A stretch of DNA of 64,000 nt from Vampirovibrionales bacterium (GCA_016712355.1 JADJRF010000002.1:1-64000), one strand, 5' to 3'. Shown: positions 21,938 to 29,921, counted from the stretch's first letter. The notes: generated by a model not told the origin, from the sequence alone. A program made the numbers and translations.

Positions 21938-23525
21938 AGGTGCTCTCCGCGTCCGCGGCCAACTTGGCAACGGTGGCGCCGGTTATTGCGGTCTGCCCCA
22001 GCGCAGCCATCTGCTGCTGCTTGGCCTCGGCCTCGCGCATCGCCTGCACACGCTCACGCGATGCCAGCACCTTGAGCGGCGCCCCGAACGCCTTGGCTAG
22101 CTCGCGGATCGTCTCTTCGCTATCGACCACGGCAGCGGCGCGCGGATCGAACTGCGCCACAAGCGCTGCGCCTTCCAGCGTGCGCTGAATGGATTCCGCA
22201 ACCGCCAACTCCTTGCCCTGTGAGATGACAGAGCGGAACTCAACGTCGTAATCTGCGAATGATCCCTCTTGCGGCGGCTCGATAACGCCCGCGCGGATCA
22301 GCAGCCCGAAGAACCGCTTGCCGGCCGGCTCGGCCATCTCTTGCTCGAGCCGCCCCACCGGTGCGCCCATGCGCCGCGCCATCTGCTGCCGGCGCCCGAT
22401 CCATTCGGTTGCCGTCATGTTCGGCGACTCGGGCGGCTGAAGCAAAAAGTAGAAATATGCCTCGCGGATCGCGTTGCGCCGATCGTGCTCGTACTCAAGC
22501 AGGAACGGCAAGCCTTCCGCCGACGGCCACTTCCGCACCTCGGCATTCGCCGCCGCGACGTTGGTAGAGTAGCTGTGCACCGCGCCTGGCCGGCGCGCTT
22601 GGCTCAGTCCGCGGCGGAACATGCCATCGGGCACGTAGACCTCGGGCTCCGCGGTGTACTGTCCGGCCTTGAGATTGGTTCGGCCCATCGCGTTGACGCG
22701 GATCACCTCGTCGAGCACGGTCATTCCAGGCGACCAGCCATAGGCCGAGCAGCCCGAGCGATCCCAACGCGGCACGACAAAGGGGAACTCGATAAACCCG
22801 CCCTCGTCAAGCAGATGCTTAGTGTCTTCCTCGATGTAGACGCTGGCCCAAGGCATGCGCGTCCGCGATGCGCCTGGCACCTCCCAGCGCGGGTGCACCG
22901 AATGCAGGATCGTCACCTTCTCGCCGGGATACTTTTCCAGCCGCTGCCGCACCCGTGGCGACGCGCGATCGCCCCACGTTTCGACCACCTGGCGGACGGT
23001 CATCGGGTAGCGCCGCATGCGGGTATCAACTATGCCGTACGCGTTTTCGCCGATGACGATTTCCGACGCCGGCTCGTATTTGCAGATTAGATGTTTGCCG
23101 GGGACATCGCTGATGAACATGCATCCATGGCCGAGCCCGGCAGTGGAGCGCAACACCGATTGCCGCGCCGTCGTCCAACCCGAGCGCGGATGATCAATCG
23201 CGGCGTTGAGGTTATGCGTCGCGTACGCCGCCCACTCAGCAGCATAGCCGCCCATCTCCATAGCGCGATCGTCACGCGGCACGACTTCGAACGGGTCGCG
23301 CCGAAACAGCATCTCATCGAGGCCGGCGACGAGGTTGTCCAGCACCTCACGGCCGGTGTCGTCAACAGTCGGCGACGTCGGCGGACCGTCTGGATTGACG
23401 CCCCAATTTTCCGCCTCCTGCGGAAAGAAGTAGCGCACGAGCTTGCGCCACTTGTCCTCGCGCGCCGATCGCTCGGATAGCAGTTCTGACCACCGCTGAA
23501 TGATGCTGTTGGCGGTGTCTGTCAT
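21927..23525 (-). CDS. Portal (head-tail connector) protein
   Basis: A 532-aa protein that would form the ring at the capsid vertex through which DNA is packaged and ejected. It shows the podovirus portal start (RWSELLSERSAREDKW, then YFFP near residue 34), a WTTARQSVLRSTAGLGHGCMF block near 115-135 and a Gln/Ala-rich helical C-terminus. Length is normal for T7-like and BPP-1-like connectors. It follows the large terminase and a 65-aa protein and overlaps both neighbours by a few bases. Confidence 0.85.
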   Translation of the reverse strand: MTDTANSIIQRWSELLSERSAREDKWRKLVRYFFPQEAENWGVNPDGPPTSPTVDDTGREVLDNLVAGLDEMLFRRDPFEVVPRDDRAMEMGGYAAEWAAYATHNLNAAIDHPRSGWTTARQSVLRSTAGLGHGCMFISDVPGKHLICKYEPASEIVIGENAYGIVDTRMRRYPMTVRQVVETWGDRASPRVRQRLEKYPGEKVTILHSVHPRWEVPGASRTRMPWASVYIEEDTKHLLDEGGFIEFPFVVPRWDRSGCSAYGWSPGMTVLDEVIRVNAMGRTNLKAGQYTAEPEVYVPDGMFRRGLSQARRPGAVHSYSTNVAAANAEVRKWPSAEGLPFLLEYEHDRRNAIREAYFYFLLQPPESPNMTATEWIGRRQQMARRMGAPVGRLEQEMAEPAGKRFFGLLIRAGVIEPPQEGSFADYDVEFRSVISQGKELAVAESIQRTLEGAALVAQFDPRAAAVVDSEETIRELAKAFGAPLKVLASRERVQAMREAEAKQQQMAALGQTAITGATVAKLAADAESTYAG

Positions 23526-23719
23526 TGGCCGAGCAGCACCTTTGGGGCGGTCGGAGCCGGGTTGACGAGCCCGAAGCCACCGGTGACCAGCGTGCTCGAG
23601 CGCCCGGCCGCCAGGCGGTTGCGCTTCTCCTCGAGGCGCCGCGCCTCGTTCGCCGCAGTGTCGTCAACAACCGGGACGGGCGGCGGTGCCTTCGGTGCCT
23701 TCGGTGTCCCGCCCATCAT
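23522..23719 (-). CDS. Small Pro-rich protein between terminase and portal
   Basis: A 65-aa protein starting at ATG 23719, which overlaps the terminase stop as TGATG. It has a KAPKAPPPVP stretch, a charged helix (EARRLEEKRNRL) and a C-terminal KVLLGQ. Similar short proteins with a terminal LLG motif occur next to portal genes in many phages. The role is unknown. Confidence 0.6.
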   Translation of the reverse strand: MMGGTPKAPKAPPPVPVVDDTAANEARRLEEKRNRLAAGRSSTLVTGGFGLVNPAPTAPKVLLGQ

Positions 23720-25089
23720 CAATGCTCCATCATGTTCCACGGCCGGCGCGTGCCCGGCCACTCGTCAACAGCCGCCGTGATCGGCCGGTGCATGGCGCCA
23801 ATTCGGAACGCGTCGCATCCGTGCGAGGACCAATCGTGGTGCGGAACGTCCTGATATGTCTGCCGCTTCTCGTCGTACTCACGGTGGTACTGGCGCAGCG
23901 CTGCAATGCCGCGCTTGCACCGCTCGGCATCGAACCAGCACCGCGGCAGCATCCGACGCACCTGGTCGATACCGTCGGCGCGGTATCCCTTCTCCGAGAG
24001 CGGGATCGTAGATTGGATTGTAGGCTGCACGCCCAGGCCAACGAGCGTGGCGGCGCGCGTTTCGCCGACGCTGATGTCCCGGCTGCGGGTGTCGTGCGGC
24101 ATCACGTGCTCGCCGTAGAGATACCCGCACTCGGCGGCGCGTTCTTTCAGCATCTTGGCGTAAAACGGCAGGCCCTCGCCGCTCGCCTCGAAATAGTCGA
24201 TGAGATGCACGGCAGCGCCGACGCGCTGTACGAACCAGATCGCGGTCGCATCGCTGATACCCAAATCCCACCACGTCTCGACCAGCTTTGCGGGGTCGTG
24301 CGGGACTTTGGTGATGCGGCCCTCGTCTTGAGCACGCGTCATCAGCCGGCCGTAGTATGCCCCCGGCATCGCGGCGGTAAAGTCGCAGAGGTATTCCTGC
24401 CTAAAGCGAGCATCGCCTTCCTCGTCGCCGAACAGGTCTATCAGTTCGCGGCGCTCACGCTCGAGCGTAACGTCCGAAAACACGCCCGTCTTGGTGGCAG
24501 GCAGAATTTCGCAGTACCAATCAGGATCGTTGCGCGCCGCATCGAACATCGAGGCCGCATGATTGAGGCCGCGCGGGGTGGTAATGAACAACGCCCAGCC
24601 GTCGTTTTCGGCCAGGATCGGGCGCAGGAAAGCCCAGCTTTGCGGATCAGCCAGCGCCCATTCCGAATAGACGATGCCGATTGGCGTGCTGCCGACGAGC
24701 GAATCGTAATTATCCGAGCCGATCAGTTGCCAGGTCGAGCCGCACTCGAAGTCGATCATCATCTCTTGATCGCGCGTGCGACTGCGGATCGCCGGCGGAA
24801 AGGCCTCGTCGATGCGGCGCAAGCCAGTGTGCGGGTTGATCGCGTGCCAAATGGCCTTGCGTGCCTGCGCCGCTTCGGGAAGCATGTGCCAGTAATTCCC
24901 GATGCGATTGTGAGCCGCTACGGCGGTCCAGTGCATGGCGATCGCGTCTTTTCCGCTGCGGCGGTGCCACACTGGGATCGCGCGCTTACAGCCTGCCTCC
25001 ATAGCTGCCCATAGCGGCCATTGGTACCGCCGCAATTCGAAGTTGTGCGGGAGGACGACCGGATCAGGCCGTCGCAGCGCCATCGCCAT
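23719..25089 (-). CDS. terL: Terminase large subunit
   Basis: A 456-aa packaging motor that cuts and pumps concatemeric DNA into the prohead. The ATPase part shows a Walker A-like HRRSGKD (residues 42-48) and Walker B IGIVYSE (137-143). The nuclease part contains a WWDLGISDATAIW segment near 270 with acidic residues. It overlaps the small terminase subunit by 26 bases. The packaging type (headful or cos) cannot be decided from sequence alone, but a wrapped contig without fixed ends fits circular permutation. Confidence 0.9.
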   Translation of the reverse strand: MAMALRRPDPVVLPHNFELRRYQWPLWAAMEAGCKRAIPVWHRRSGKDAIAMHWTAVAAHNRIGNYWHMLPEAAQARKAIWHAINPHTGLRRIDEAFPPAIRSRTRDQEMMIDFECGSTWQLIGSDNYDSLVGSTPIGIVYSEWALADPQSWAFLRPILAENDGWALFITTPRGLNHAASMFDAARNDPDWYCEILPATKTGVFSDVTLERERRELIDLFGDEEGDARFRQEYLCDFTAAMPGAYYGRLMTRAQDEGRITKVPHDPAKLVETWWDLGISDATAIWFVQRVGAAVHLIDYFEASGEGLPFYAKMLKERAAECGYLYGEHVMPHDTRSRDISVGETRAATLVGLGVQPTIQSTIPLSEKGYRADGIDQVRRMLPRCWFDAERCKRGIAALRQYHREYDEKRQTYQDVPHHDWSSHGCDAFRIGAMHRPITAAVDEWPGTRRPWNMMEH

Positions 25090-25540
25090 CTGTGCCCTCG
25101 GGCGGCTTGAACATGTGGCGAATGACCACCTCGGCCTTCAGCGGCTCGCCATTCTCGCCGGTCAGCGCAACGCGCTCCCGGTACTTGTTTGGATCGGCAG
25201 CCTTGAGCAGAAAGATCAGCATCGTGTCTGAATATTCGCGGATCAGGCCGACCTCGGCTCCCATCTGATACACTGGCTTGTCAACGCCGTCGTGAGCACG
25301 CCGGTACCCTTCGTCCTCCAGATTCCAGCACGCCACCTTGAGCGCTTCGGCCCAGGCGCTCGCAAAGTCTGCATGCTCGTGCCGCCAGTAGAGCGCCGTG
25401 CGGCGGCTGATGTTTGCCGCGATGCACGCGTCCTTGACTTTGCCGGTTTCTGCGAGCGCCTCGGCAAACTTCTCAATTACCTCTGGCGTGCAGCCGTGCT
25501 CTCGATCTGCGTAAGCCGGCGAAGGCGATACAGTGTTCAC
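25064..25540 (-). CDS. terS: Terminase small subunit
   Basis: A 158-aa protein directly upstream of terL. Residues 18-55 form a helix-turn-helix (VKDACIAANISRRTALYWR) of the kind used by small terminase subunits to bind the packaging site. A central helical region ending in LLKAADPNKYRERV is typical of the family. It overlaps the upstream regulator gene by four bases (ATGA type). Confidence 0.85.
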   Translation of the reverse strand: MNTVSPSPAYADREHGCTPEVIEKFAEALAETGKVKDACIAANISRRTALYWRHEHADFASAWAEALKVACWNLEDEGYRRAHDGVDKPVYQMGAEVGLIREYSDTMLIFLLKAADPNKYRERVALTGENGEPLKAEVVIRHMFKPPEGTDGDGAATA

Positions 25541-25848
25541 GCCACCCTCCTGGCGCCGATGCGGTGCCGCTTGCGGATAATCGAGATAGTGCTGCGCCCG
25601 AGCTCAGCCGCCATCTCCTCGTCAGTGAGGCCGGTCGCCGCCATCGTGCGGAGCAAATCCACCTCGGCCAGAGACCACCGCCGCAGCGACCCGGCCAGGA
25701 TGCCGCGTTCTCGCATCCTGGCGATTCTGTGCTCTACCACTCGCGGGGAAATATCCAGCACATGCGCAATCTCAGTCATCGTCAGCCCGACCACCCACAA
25801 GGCAGATACACCGGCATCATGATAACTGATGGATTGCGCATTTGTCAC
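25537..25848 (-). CDS. Double helix-turn-helix regulator before the terminase genes
   Basis: A 103-aa basic protein. The first HTH-like part (MTEIAHVLDISPRVVEHRI, residues 24-42) is followed by a Myb/GcrA-like part (WSLAEVDLLRTMAATG, then EEMAAELGRS). GTG 25848 is chosen because it starts just after the upstream stop at 25859. A later ATG at 25779 is possible. The GTG lies inside a sequence box shared with the tailspike promoter region, so the N-terminus and a promoter may overlap. It could regulate late genes. Confidence 0.6.
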   Translation of the reverse strand: MTNAQSISYHDAGVSALWVVGLTMTEIAHVLDISPRVVEHRIARMRERGILAGSLRRWSLAEVDLLRTMAATGLTDEEMAAELGRSTISIIRKRHRIGARRVA

Positions 25849-25862
25849 GGGGTTTGGTCTAC
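25820..25862 (-). promoter_or_regulatory. Candidate late promoter with shared GTAGACCAA box
   Basis: Read on the minus strand: GTAGACCAAACCCCGTGACA, then 18 bases, then TATCAT. The same box (one base different) precedes the tailspike gene at 51933-51953, there followed 17 bases later by TATATA. The pairing suggests a -35 of GTGACA with an upstream recognition element. Confidence 0.4.
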
Positions 25863-26122
25863 CGGCTGTGCTGCATGGCCCGCAGCATGTCCCGCGCCTT
25901 GCCGAGCTGATCAAGCGGCAGAGAGCGACAGATCTCCTCGATCTCGTCCTGCCACCTGATCCGCATCACCGCGGCACTGAGACGGTCCTCCGCCCCGGCC
26001 GGAGGGGCAGTCTCCCAGCGGTACAGCGTGGCGCGGTCGACGTGGAGCGCAGCGGCAATCGCGGCTCTGGTCAAGCCGCTCTGCGTCAGACGGGCCAGCG
26101 CCTCGGCAAAGGCGGTGGTCAT
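25859..26122 (-). CDS. Small HTH DNA-binding protein
   Basis: An 87-aa protein with a clear helix-turn-helix (LTRAAIAAALHVDRATLYRW, about residues 17-36), followed by a helical C-terminus. It overlaps the upstream gene by ATGA. It lies in a run of two DNA-binding genes leading into the terminase genes, so it may be a late regulator or an accessory packaging factor. Confidence 0.65.
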   Translation of the reverse strand: MTTAFAEALARLTQSGLTRAAIAAALHVDRATLYRWETAPPAGAEDRLSAAVMRIRWQDEIEEICRSLPLDQLGKARDMLRAMQHSR

Positions 26123-26436
26123 GGCTTGCTCCTTTCCAGCAGGACCTTGACCAGCGCATCAGCTTCGGCGACGACATCCGGCGTGGCGTAACTAAGGTCG
26201 CAGAAGCCGCTCACCGAATAGCCAAGCAGCTGCGCGATCTGCATCTGATCTTCGGCCGGAAAGTCCATGCGCGCCAGCTCGTTTAGATCTAGCTGACCGG
26301 TGCTGAACAGATGATCGACGATCTTGTTCCGGCGAAATCTGGCGACGCCGTGCTTGTCAATCTCGATCGGCTGCATCGGGTGTTTCACGGCGCGTGCTCC
26401 TTTGGTTGGCCGGGCGATGATCTCGGCGCGGGTCAT
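26119..26436 (-). CDS. Conserved phage protein of unknown function
   Basis: A 105-aa protein starting at ATG 26436 inside an ATGA overlap. It contains HGVARFRRNKIVDHLFSTG, then a short segment and AQLLGYSVSGFCDLSY, a pattern seen in many tailed-phage hypothetical proteins. No catalytic motif is visible. It is translated from the late operon before the terminase genes. Confidence 0.65.
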   Translation of the reverse strand: MTRAEIIARPTKGARAVKHPMQPIEIDKHGVARFRRNKIVDHLFSTGQLDLNELARMDFPAEDQMQIAQLLGYSVSGFCDLSYATPDVVAEADALVKVLLERSKP

Positions 26437-26912
26437 GCCGACACCTCGTGCGCCATCAAACGGTCGCGGAACATGCGGGCTCGCGCATCCCCCGCCGCAG
26501 CCCCCCATCCCGCCGCAGCCCCCACCCGCGCCCCCGCCGCAGCCCACGCCGCAGCCCTCGCCGCAGCCCACGCCGCAGCCCACGCCGCACGCAACTCATC
26601 GTCTGTCGCGTTACCGTCTGCATGTCGGCGCGCGACATCAATTGCGTTGCGGCTCCGATCGTCCGTCATCAGGTGGCGCACCGCGTCGGCGAAATCGCAC
26701 GCCAGGTGCCGAGAGAACGAGTCTGCCGGCTCGATCGTTGCGCGAAGACACCACAGCGCGTCCTCAAGTCCGTTGCTGTCGAGCACGGCGGTTAGCGGGA
26801 CCGGCTTATTGGCGCCGTGCTTGCGGACGCCACCAAGCGATTTAGCAAGCTTGGCGTAGCCCTCTTTGCAGGCTTCGTGCTCGCGCAATAATTCAAACGT
26901 TGTGTGCAGCAT
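26433..26912 (-). CDS. Ala/Trp repeat protein, first gene of the late operon
   Basis: A 159-aa protein. The first 100 residues are ordinary and helical. Residues about 107-135 are a low-complexity AAWAAAWAAARAAAW repeat written by near-tandem GCCGCAGCCCAC units (about 26500-26590). Phage proteins with such AAWAAA tracts are known but of unknown function. The start ATG at 26912 has GGGAG eight bases upstream and a promoter at about 26940-26967. Confidence 0.7.
   Translation of the reverse strand: MLHTTFELLREHEACKEGYAKLAKSLGGVRKHGANKPVPLTAVLDSNGLEDALWCLRATIEPADSFSRHLACDFADAVRHLMTDDRSRNAIDVARRHADGNATDDELRAAWAAAWAAARAAAWAAAGARVGAAAGWGAAAGDARARMFRDRLMAHEVSA
26500..26590. repeat. GCCGCAGCCCAC-type short tandem repeats
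   Basis: A run of imperfect 12-15 base units inside the 26433-26912 gene. It encodes the Ala/Trp tract and makes the antisense frame Gly/Cys-rich, which explains spurious ORFs on both strands. Confidence 0.7.
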
Positions 26913-26939
26913 GTCATCATCTCCCGTTCCGATAGAGAG

Positions 26940-26982
26940 ATACTACCAGATTGCGCGGCACATGCAACAGAAAAATGTTGCA
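26940..26982 (-). promoter_or_regulatory. Leftward late promoter with overlapping inverted repeat
   Basis: On the minus strand, TTGCAT (26967-26962), 16 bases, TAGTAT (26945-26940). The predicted start of transcription lies about 20 bases before the ATG at 26912. A perfect inverted repeat TGCAACA-GAAAAA-TGTTGCA (26963-26982) overlaps the -35, as an operator would. Confidence 0.5.
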
Positions 26983-27062
26983 TCGCGCGATTATTTTATG
27001 CCGCGCCGGGGCGGATGCCGCCGCTGGTCTACCATCGGCGGCCGGCTTTTAGTGTCTCGCAA

Positions 27063-27272
27063 TCACCCTTCCTTGTTGTCCGCCGAGCACGGGGGTTCTT
27101 CTTCCGCCTCGTCCTCCCTTCGCCGCAGTTCGGCATTCTGCCGCTCGATCGCCTGGATGACATCAACCGTCTGCTGAAAGCGCTTTGCGAGATAGTCAAG
27201 CGTCCTAGCCTGGGCCCGGATGTCGAGGGCGGCGAAGGCGGTTAGGATGGTGAGTTCGGGATCGTTGGTCAT
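27063..27272 (-). CDS. Small coiled-coil protein
   Basis: A 69-aa acidic protein with a predicted coiled coil (LAKRFQQTVDVIQAIERQNA, about 28-47) and a charged tail. An AAAGGAG site lies nine bases before the ATG. It sits next to the iteron-like repeat cluster and the replicative helicase. Function unknown. Confidence 0.6.
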   Translation of the reverse strand: MTNDPELTILTAFAALDIRAQARTLDYLAKRFQQTVDVIQAIERQNAELRRREDEAEEEPPCSADNKEG

Positions 27273-27349
27273 GATGTCGTGCTCCTTTCTGTTGCGCCGT
27301 TTGAACGAGCCTCCATAGGGATGGACCCACCCCTCAAAAGAGGGGCCGT

Positions 27350-27480
27350 CCCCAATGAGAGCCCCAATAAAGGGGGCTCATTGGGGCGTGCCCCATTGAT
27401 GGGTTTATCCCTAGGCCAATTTCATTGGGGCAAACCCCAATCCGCCCCAATGAAAGCGGAATGAAAAAATCCATTGGGGC
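27350..27480. repeat. Iteron-like GCCCCAATGA cluster, candidate replication origin
   Basis: About eight copies of GCCCCAATGA or close variants in both orientations lie in the 211-base gap between the helicase gene and the 69-aa gene. They are near 27350, 27361, 27378, 27390, 27423, 27434, 27444 and 27471. Two form perfect hairpins: GCCCCAAT/ATTGGGGC with an 11-base loop (27361-27387), and ATTGGGG-CAAA-CCCCAAT (27424-27441). Placement directly behind a replicative helicase suggests an origin with initiator sites. A terminator or operator role is also possible. Confidence 0.6.
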
Positions 27481-27483
27481 GCC

Positions 27484-29118
27484 TCACGTTGGCCTTTTCG
27501 AGCCGTCTACGAACAGCCCCTTGCGTGTTTCCCGCTTGCTGGGAGATTTGTGATCTGCAACCACGAGCAAGCCTGATTTTACCCACGCTTGGATGATCTC
27601 GCGGCATTGTCCCTCTGTCTTGTCGGGGGCTTGTTCTTGTATCAGGCGCCAGGCTGCGCGATCGGTCGCGGCGTTGGCGTTTGAGTAGCGATCTCCGTCC
27701 GGCATGCCAGCGTCGATATTGTCGAGGACGAGGTTGAGCGTTTCCTTATTCAGACCGTCCCATGTTTCCGGCGGCGTCCACGGCTCGACTGCCTGCACGT
27801 TATCTCCTGCTGGGTAGTCTGGCGTCTGGTTCCCGATTGGAATTGATGCGAGGCGATACCATCGGGCTTTTGATGCACGTGGCGCGAGGTTAGCTTTTGC
27901 GTCGTCGATGCGGATCAATCGGACACGATCGTCATCGAGCACGCCCATCTTCGATGCTTCGTCAGTCGTCATGCCGGTAACGGTGAGAGACACGCGAGCT
28001 GCTGCGACGATGGCGCCCGCACCTCGCGCCAGGTCCGCATCCCCGGGCGTCGCCTGCCCCTTGCGGTTGTGATGCAGGACGAGGCATGCGCAGTTGCACT
28101 TGTCGGCGATACGGACGAGCGCGCGCATCACCACGTCTATGCCGTCGTTGCTGTTCTCAGGGGCGCCAGAGAGCTTCACAAAGGGGTCGAGGATCACGAC
28201 GTCGCTTCGGTGCCGACGGATTGTCTCTGCTATTCTGTCGGCGCCGCCGGTCTCTACGACATCGCCTGTTTCGGACATCTTGGTCAGGCTGACGGTTGAG
28301 CCGGTGAGGCAGACGACAGCGAGCCACCCGGCGCCGATAAGATCGATGCCGTGATGCATGCGCGCGGCCTTCAGGCGGCGCCGCATCTCCTCCATGTTGT
28401 CTTCTGCTGTGACGATCAGCACGCGCGATCGGTGATGCACCCTATCGCCTACCAGCGGCCTCCCGGTAGCTAGGGAAAGCGCCCATGCGATCGCGACGGA
28501 TGATTTGCCGACGCCACCGGCCGACGCCATCACCGTGACGTATTGACGGCATAGCATGGTCCCGAGCAGCCAGCCGCGCGGCGGGATTGCGCCGAGGTTG
28601 AGGTCTTCGGCGTCCTCGTAGATGTACGATCCGCGCGTGTAGCCATAATCGACATCGATGTTCGAGATGCCGATGCCGGCGAGCGATATTGCTTCGCTGA
28701 CGTCGTGCCCGTTGTAGGCGTGCGTTGATAGCTCGTCGGCGATCCCGATGAGTTGCCGCCGGCACGCGTCCGCCTTTATCCCGCGGGCATACGATTCGGC
28801 AACGGACGGCGTAACGCTGGAATCGGCAAGATGCAGCAGGTATTTCGGGGTGATCTGCGTTGAGTCGTCGGAGTTCGTGAAGAACGATCGCAGCGTCACC
28901 GGATCGGCGGCGTGACCGGCCTCGATGAGCTCGACGCAATGCGCGTAGATTTTCTGGTGCTCGACGAGGATGAAATGCTCTGCCTGCAGAACGGGGCTTA
29001 CCTTGTCGTACGCCTTTCTGCCGAAGACGAAGATTGATCCGAGCACCGCAATTTCCGCATCGGTGTTGTGCGGGAGCCGGCGGTTGTAACCTCCGCGGTT
29101 GGCGGCAAGCATCTCCAT
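27484..29118 (-). CDS. Replicative helicase: DnaB N-terminal domain plus RepA-type AAA ATPase
   Basis: A 544-aa protein. Residues 12-110 resemble the DnaB N-terminal domain (HNTDAEIAVLGSIF). Residues about 180-400 form a RecA-type motor like RepA/AAA_25 with Walker A ASAGGVGKSS (198-207) and Walker B VVILDPF near 295. The C-terminal 100 residues look like a winged helix. It probably loads at the adjacent repeat cluster and unwinds phage DNA for host polymerase, since no phage DNA polymerase is present. ATG 29118 is chosen for the GGAGG seven bases upstream and a TGATG overlap. Confidence 0.8.
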   Translation of the reverse strand: MEMLAANRGGYNRRLPHNTDAEIAVLGSIFVFGRKAYDKVSPVLQAEHFILVEHQKIYAHCVELIEAGHAADPVTLRSFFTNSDDSTQITPKYLLHLADSSVTPSVAESYARGIKADACRRQLIGIADELSTHAYNGHDVSEAISLAGIGISNIDVDYGYTRGSYIYEDAEDLNLGAIPPRGWLLGTMLCRQYVTVMASAGGVGKSSVAIAWALSLATGRPLVGDRVHHRSRVLIVTAEDNMEEMRRRLKAARMHHGIDLIGAGWLAVVCLTGSTVSLTKMSETGDVVETGGADRIAETIRRHRSDVVILDPFVKLSGAPENSNDGIDVVMRALVRIADKCNCACLVLHHNRKGQATPGDADLARGAGAIVAAARVSLTVTGMTTDEASKMGVLDDDRVRLIRIDDAKANLAPRASKARWYRLASIPIGNQTPDYPAGDNVQAVEPWTPPETWDGLNKETLNLVLDNIDAGMPDGDRYSNANAATDRAAWRLIQEQAPDKTEGQCREIIQAWVKSGLLVVADHKSPSKRETRKGLFVDGSKRPT

Positions 29119-29237
29119 CACTTCGCCTCCGCACGCGCGTCGGCAAGCCGCTCGCCGACGCTCATACGCACGCATGGCGTGATCGAGAGGTTCCCGTGCT
29201 CGTCAACGAACACGTGCCCAATCATCCGAGGCGTCAT
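29118..29237 (-). CDS. 39-aa protein upstream of the helicase
   Basis: A short ORF starting at ATG 29237, overlapping the end of the preceding gene by 35 bases, with its stop sharing a TGATG with the helicase start. It reads MTPRMIGHVFVDEHGNLSIT, then a short charged tail. The coupling at its 3' end supports translation. Function unknown. Confidence 0.45.
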   Translation of the reverse strand: MTPRMIGHVFVDEHGNLSITPCVRMSVGERLADARAEAK

Positions 29238-29472
29238 ACGAGCCCCCAGCACATCGGGCGCAGAGCCACTCCCGAAACCATCCGCCGGCCGCGTCCTTGA
29301 TCTCGCTCCACCCCACCCGCAGCGCCTCGTTCCTTGCCGCGCGCTGGCCCTCGCCCCACTGCCGGCCATCGACCTGCACAGCCGGCCCGGTCGCGGCGCA
29401 CGAGACGCACGCGGCGCGGTATTCGAGCGGGTGCGGCAAGTCGGCCCCGAGCGCGGTGCAGGTTATTGGCAT
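29203..29472 (-). CDS. Cys-rich small protein, putative zinc binder
   Basis: An 89-aa protein starting at ATG 29472 in a TGATG overlap. Two Cys pairs (CVSC near 22-25 and CARC near 71-74) could hold one zinc ion. Function unknown. Confidence 0.55.
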   Translation of the reverse strand: MPITCTALGADLPHPLEYRAACVSCAATGPAVQVDGRQWGEGQRAARNEALRVGWSEIKDAAGGWFREWLCARCAGGSYDASDDWARVR

Positions 29473-29705
29473 CACAAAGGGTGCTCGTCGAAAAAACAAT
29501 CTAGCGCGCCGCTAAGTCCGTCAGTCATTGCGGCGTTGTACCCACGCATGTAGTCGCCCGTTTCTCCAAATTCGTCTATATCCCCCTCAGTCATACAGAA
29601 ATTGTCCGCGCACCATTTTGCGAACTCTCGGATCATGTCTCTCGCTGCATCGCTTAATCTTGAAAACGCGTCATCAAACGCAGAGTCTTCCAACATCATC
29701 TCCAT
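29472..29705 (-). CDS. Small acidic protein
   Basis: A 77-aa strongly acidic protein (Asp/Glu-rich, predicted helical) that ends in a TGATG overlap with the next gene. ATG 29705 is used, though ATGs two and three codons later are equally possible. Such small acidic early proteins can be inhibitors or DNA mimics, but nothing specific is visible. Confidence 0.55.
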   Translation of the reverse strand: MEMMLEDSAFDDAFSRLSDAARDMIREFAKWCADNFCMTEGDIDEFGETGDYMRGYNAAMTDGLSGALDCFFDEHPL

Positions 29706-29775
29706 GCCCCCCTGCCATCATTTCGCGCAGCGTCGCGCACGCTCGGGCGTCAAAGTCGTTGTAGAAGACGCTCAC
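29674..29775 (-). CDS. 33-aa micro-ORF in the early operon
   Basis: Starts at GTG 29775, sharing GTGA with the preceding stop, as most genes here do. It reads MSVFYNDFDARACATLREMM, then a short tail, and ends 32 bases inside the next gene. The NDFD start recalls short leader segments in front of phage cytosine methyltransferases. This is support from coupling only. Confidence 0.35.
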   Translation of the reverse strand: MSVFYNDFDARACATLREMMAGGHGDDVGRLCV

Positions 29776-29921
29776 TGCATCCCAAGCTCGGCCTTGATAC
29801 GCTTCAGCAGCGCCAGGTCTTTCTCGACTTGTTCACGTGCTGCGCTGGTGCCTGCTCTTGTGGCTGCCGCCTTTTCTTTCCATTCCTCTGGCACCGGCTT
29901 GCCCTTGTTCCATCCACCCAT
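29772..29921 (-). CDS. 49-aa basic protein
   Basis: Starts at ATG 29921 in an ATG/TGA overlap with the upstream gene. It has a GGWNKGKPVPEEW start followed by a Lys/Ala-rich helix. Function unknown. Confidence 0.5.
   Translation of the reverse strand: MGGWNKGKPVPEEWKEKAAATRAGTSAAREQVEKDLALLKRIKAELGMQ

Noticed and set aside
27279..27464. Plus-strand 61-codon ORF across the repeat cluster
   Set aside because: It runs through the GCCCCAATGA repeats, is on the strand opposite all neighbours and has no ribosome site. The segment is better explained as an origin-like repeat region.
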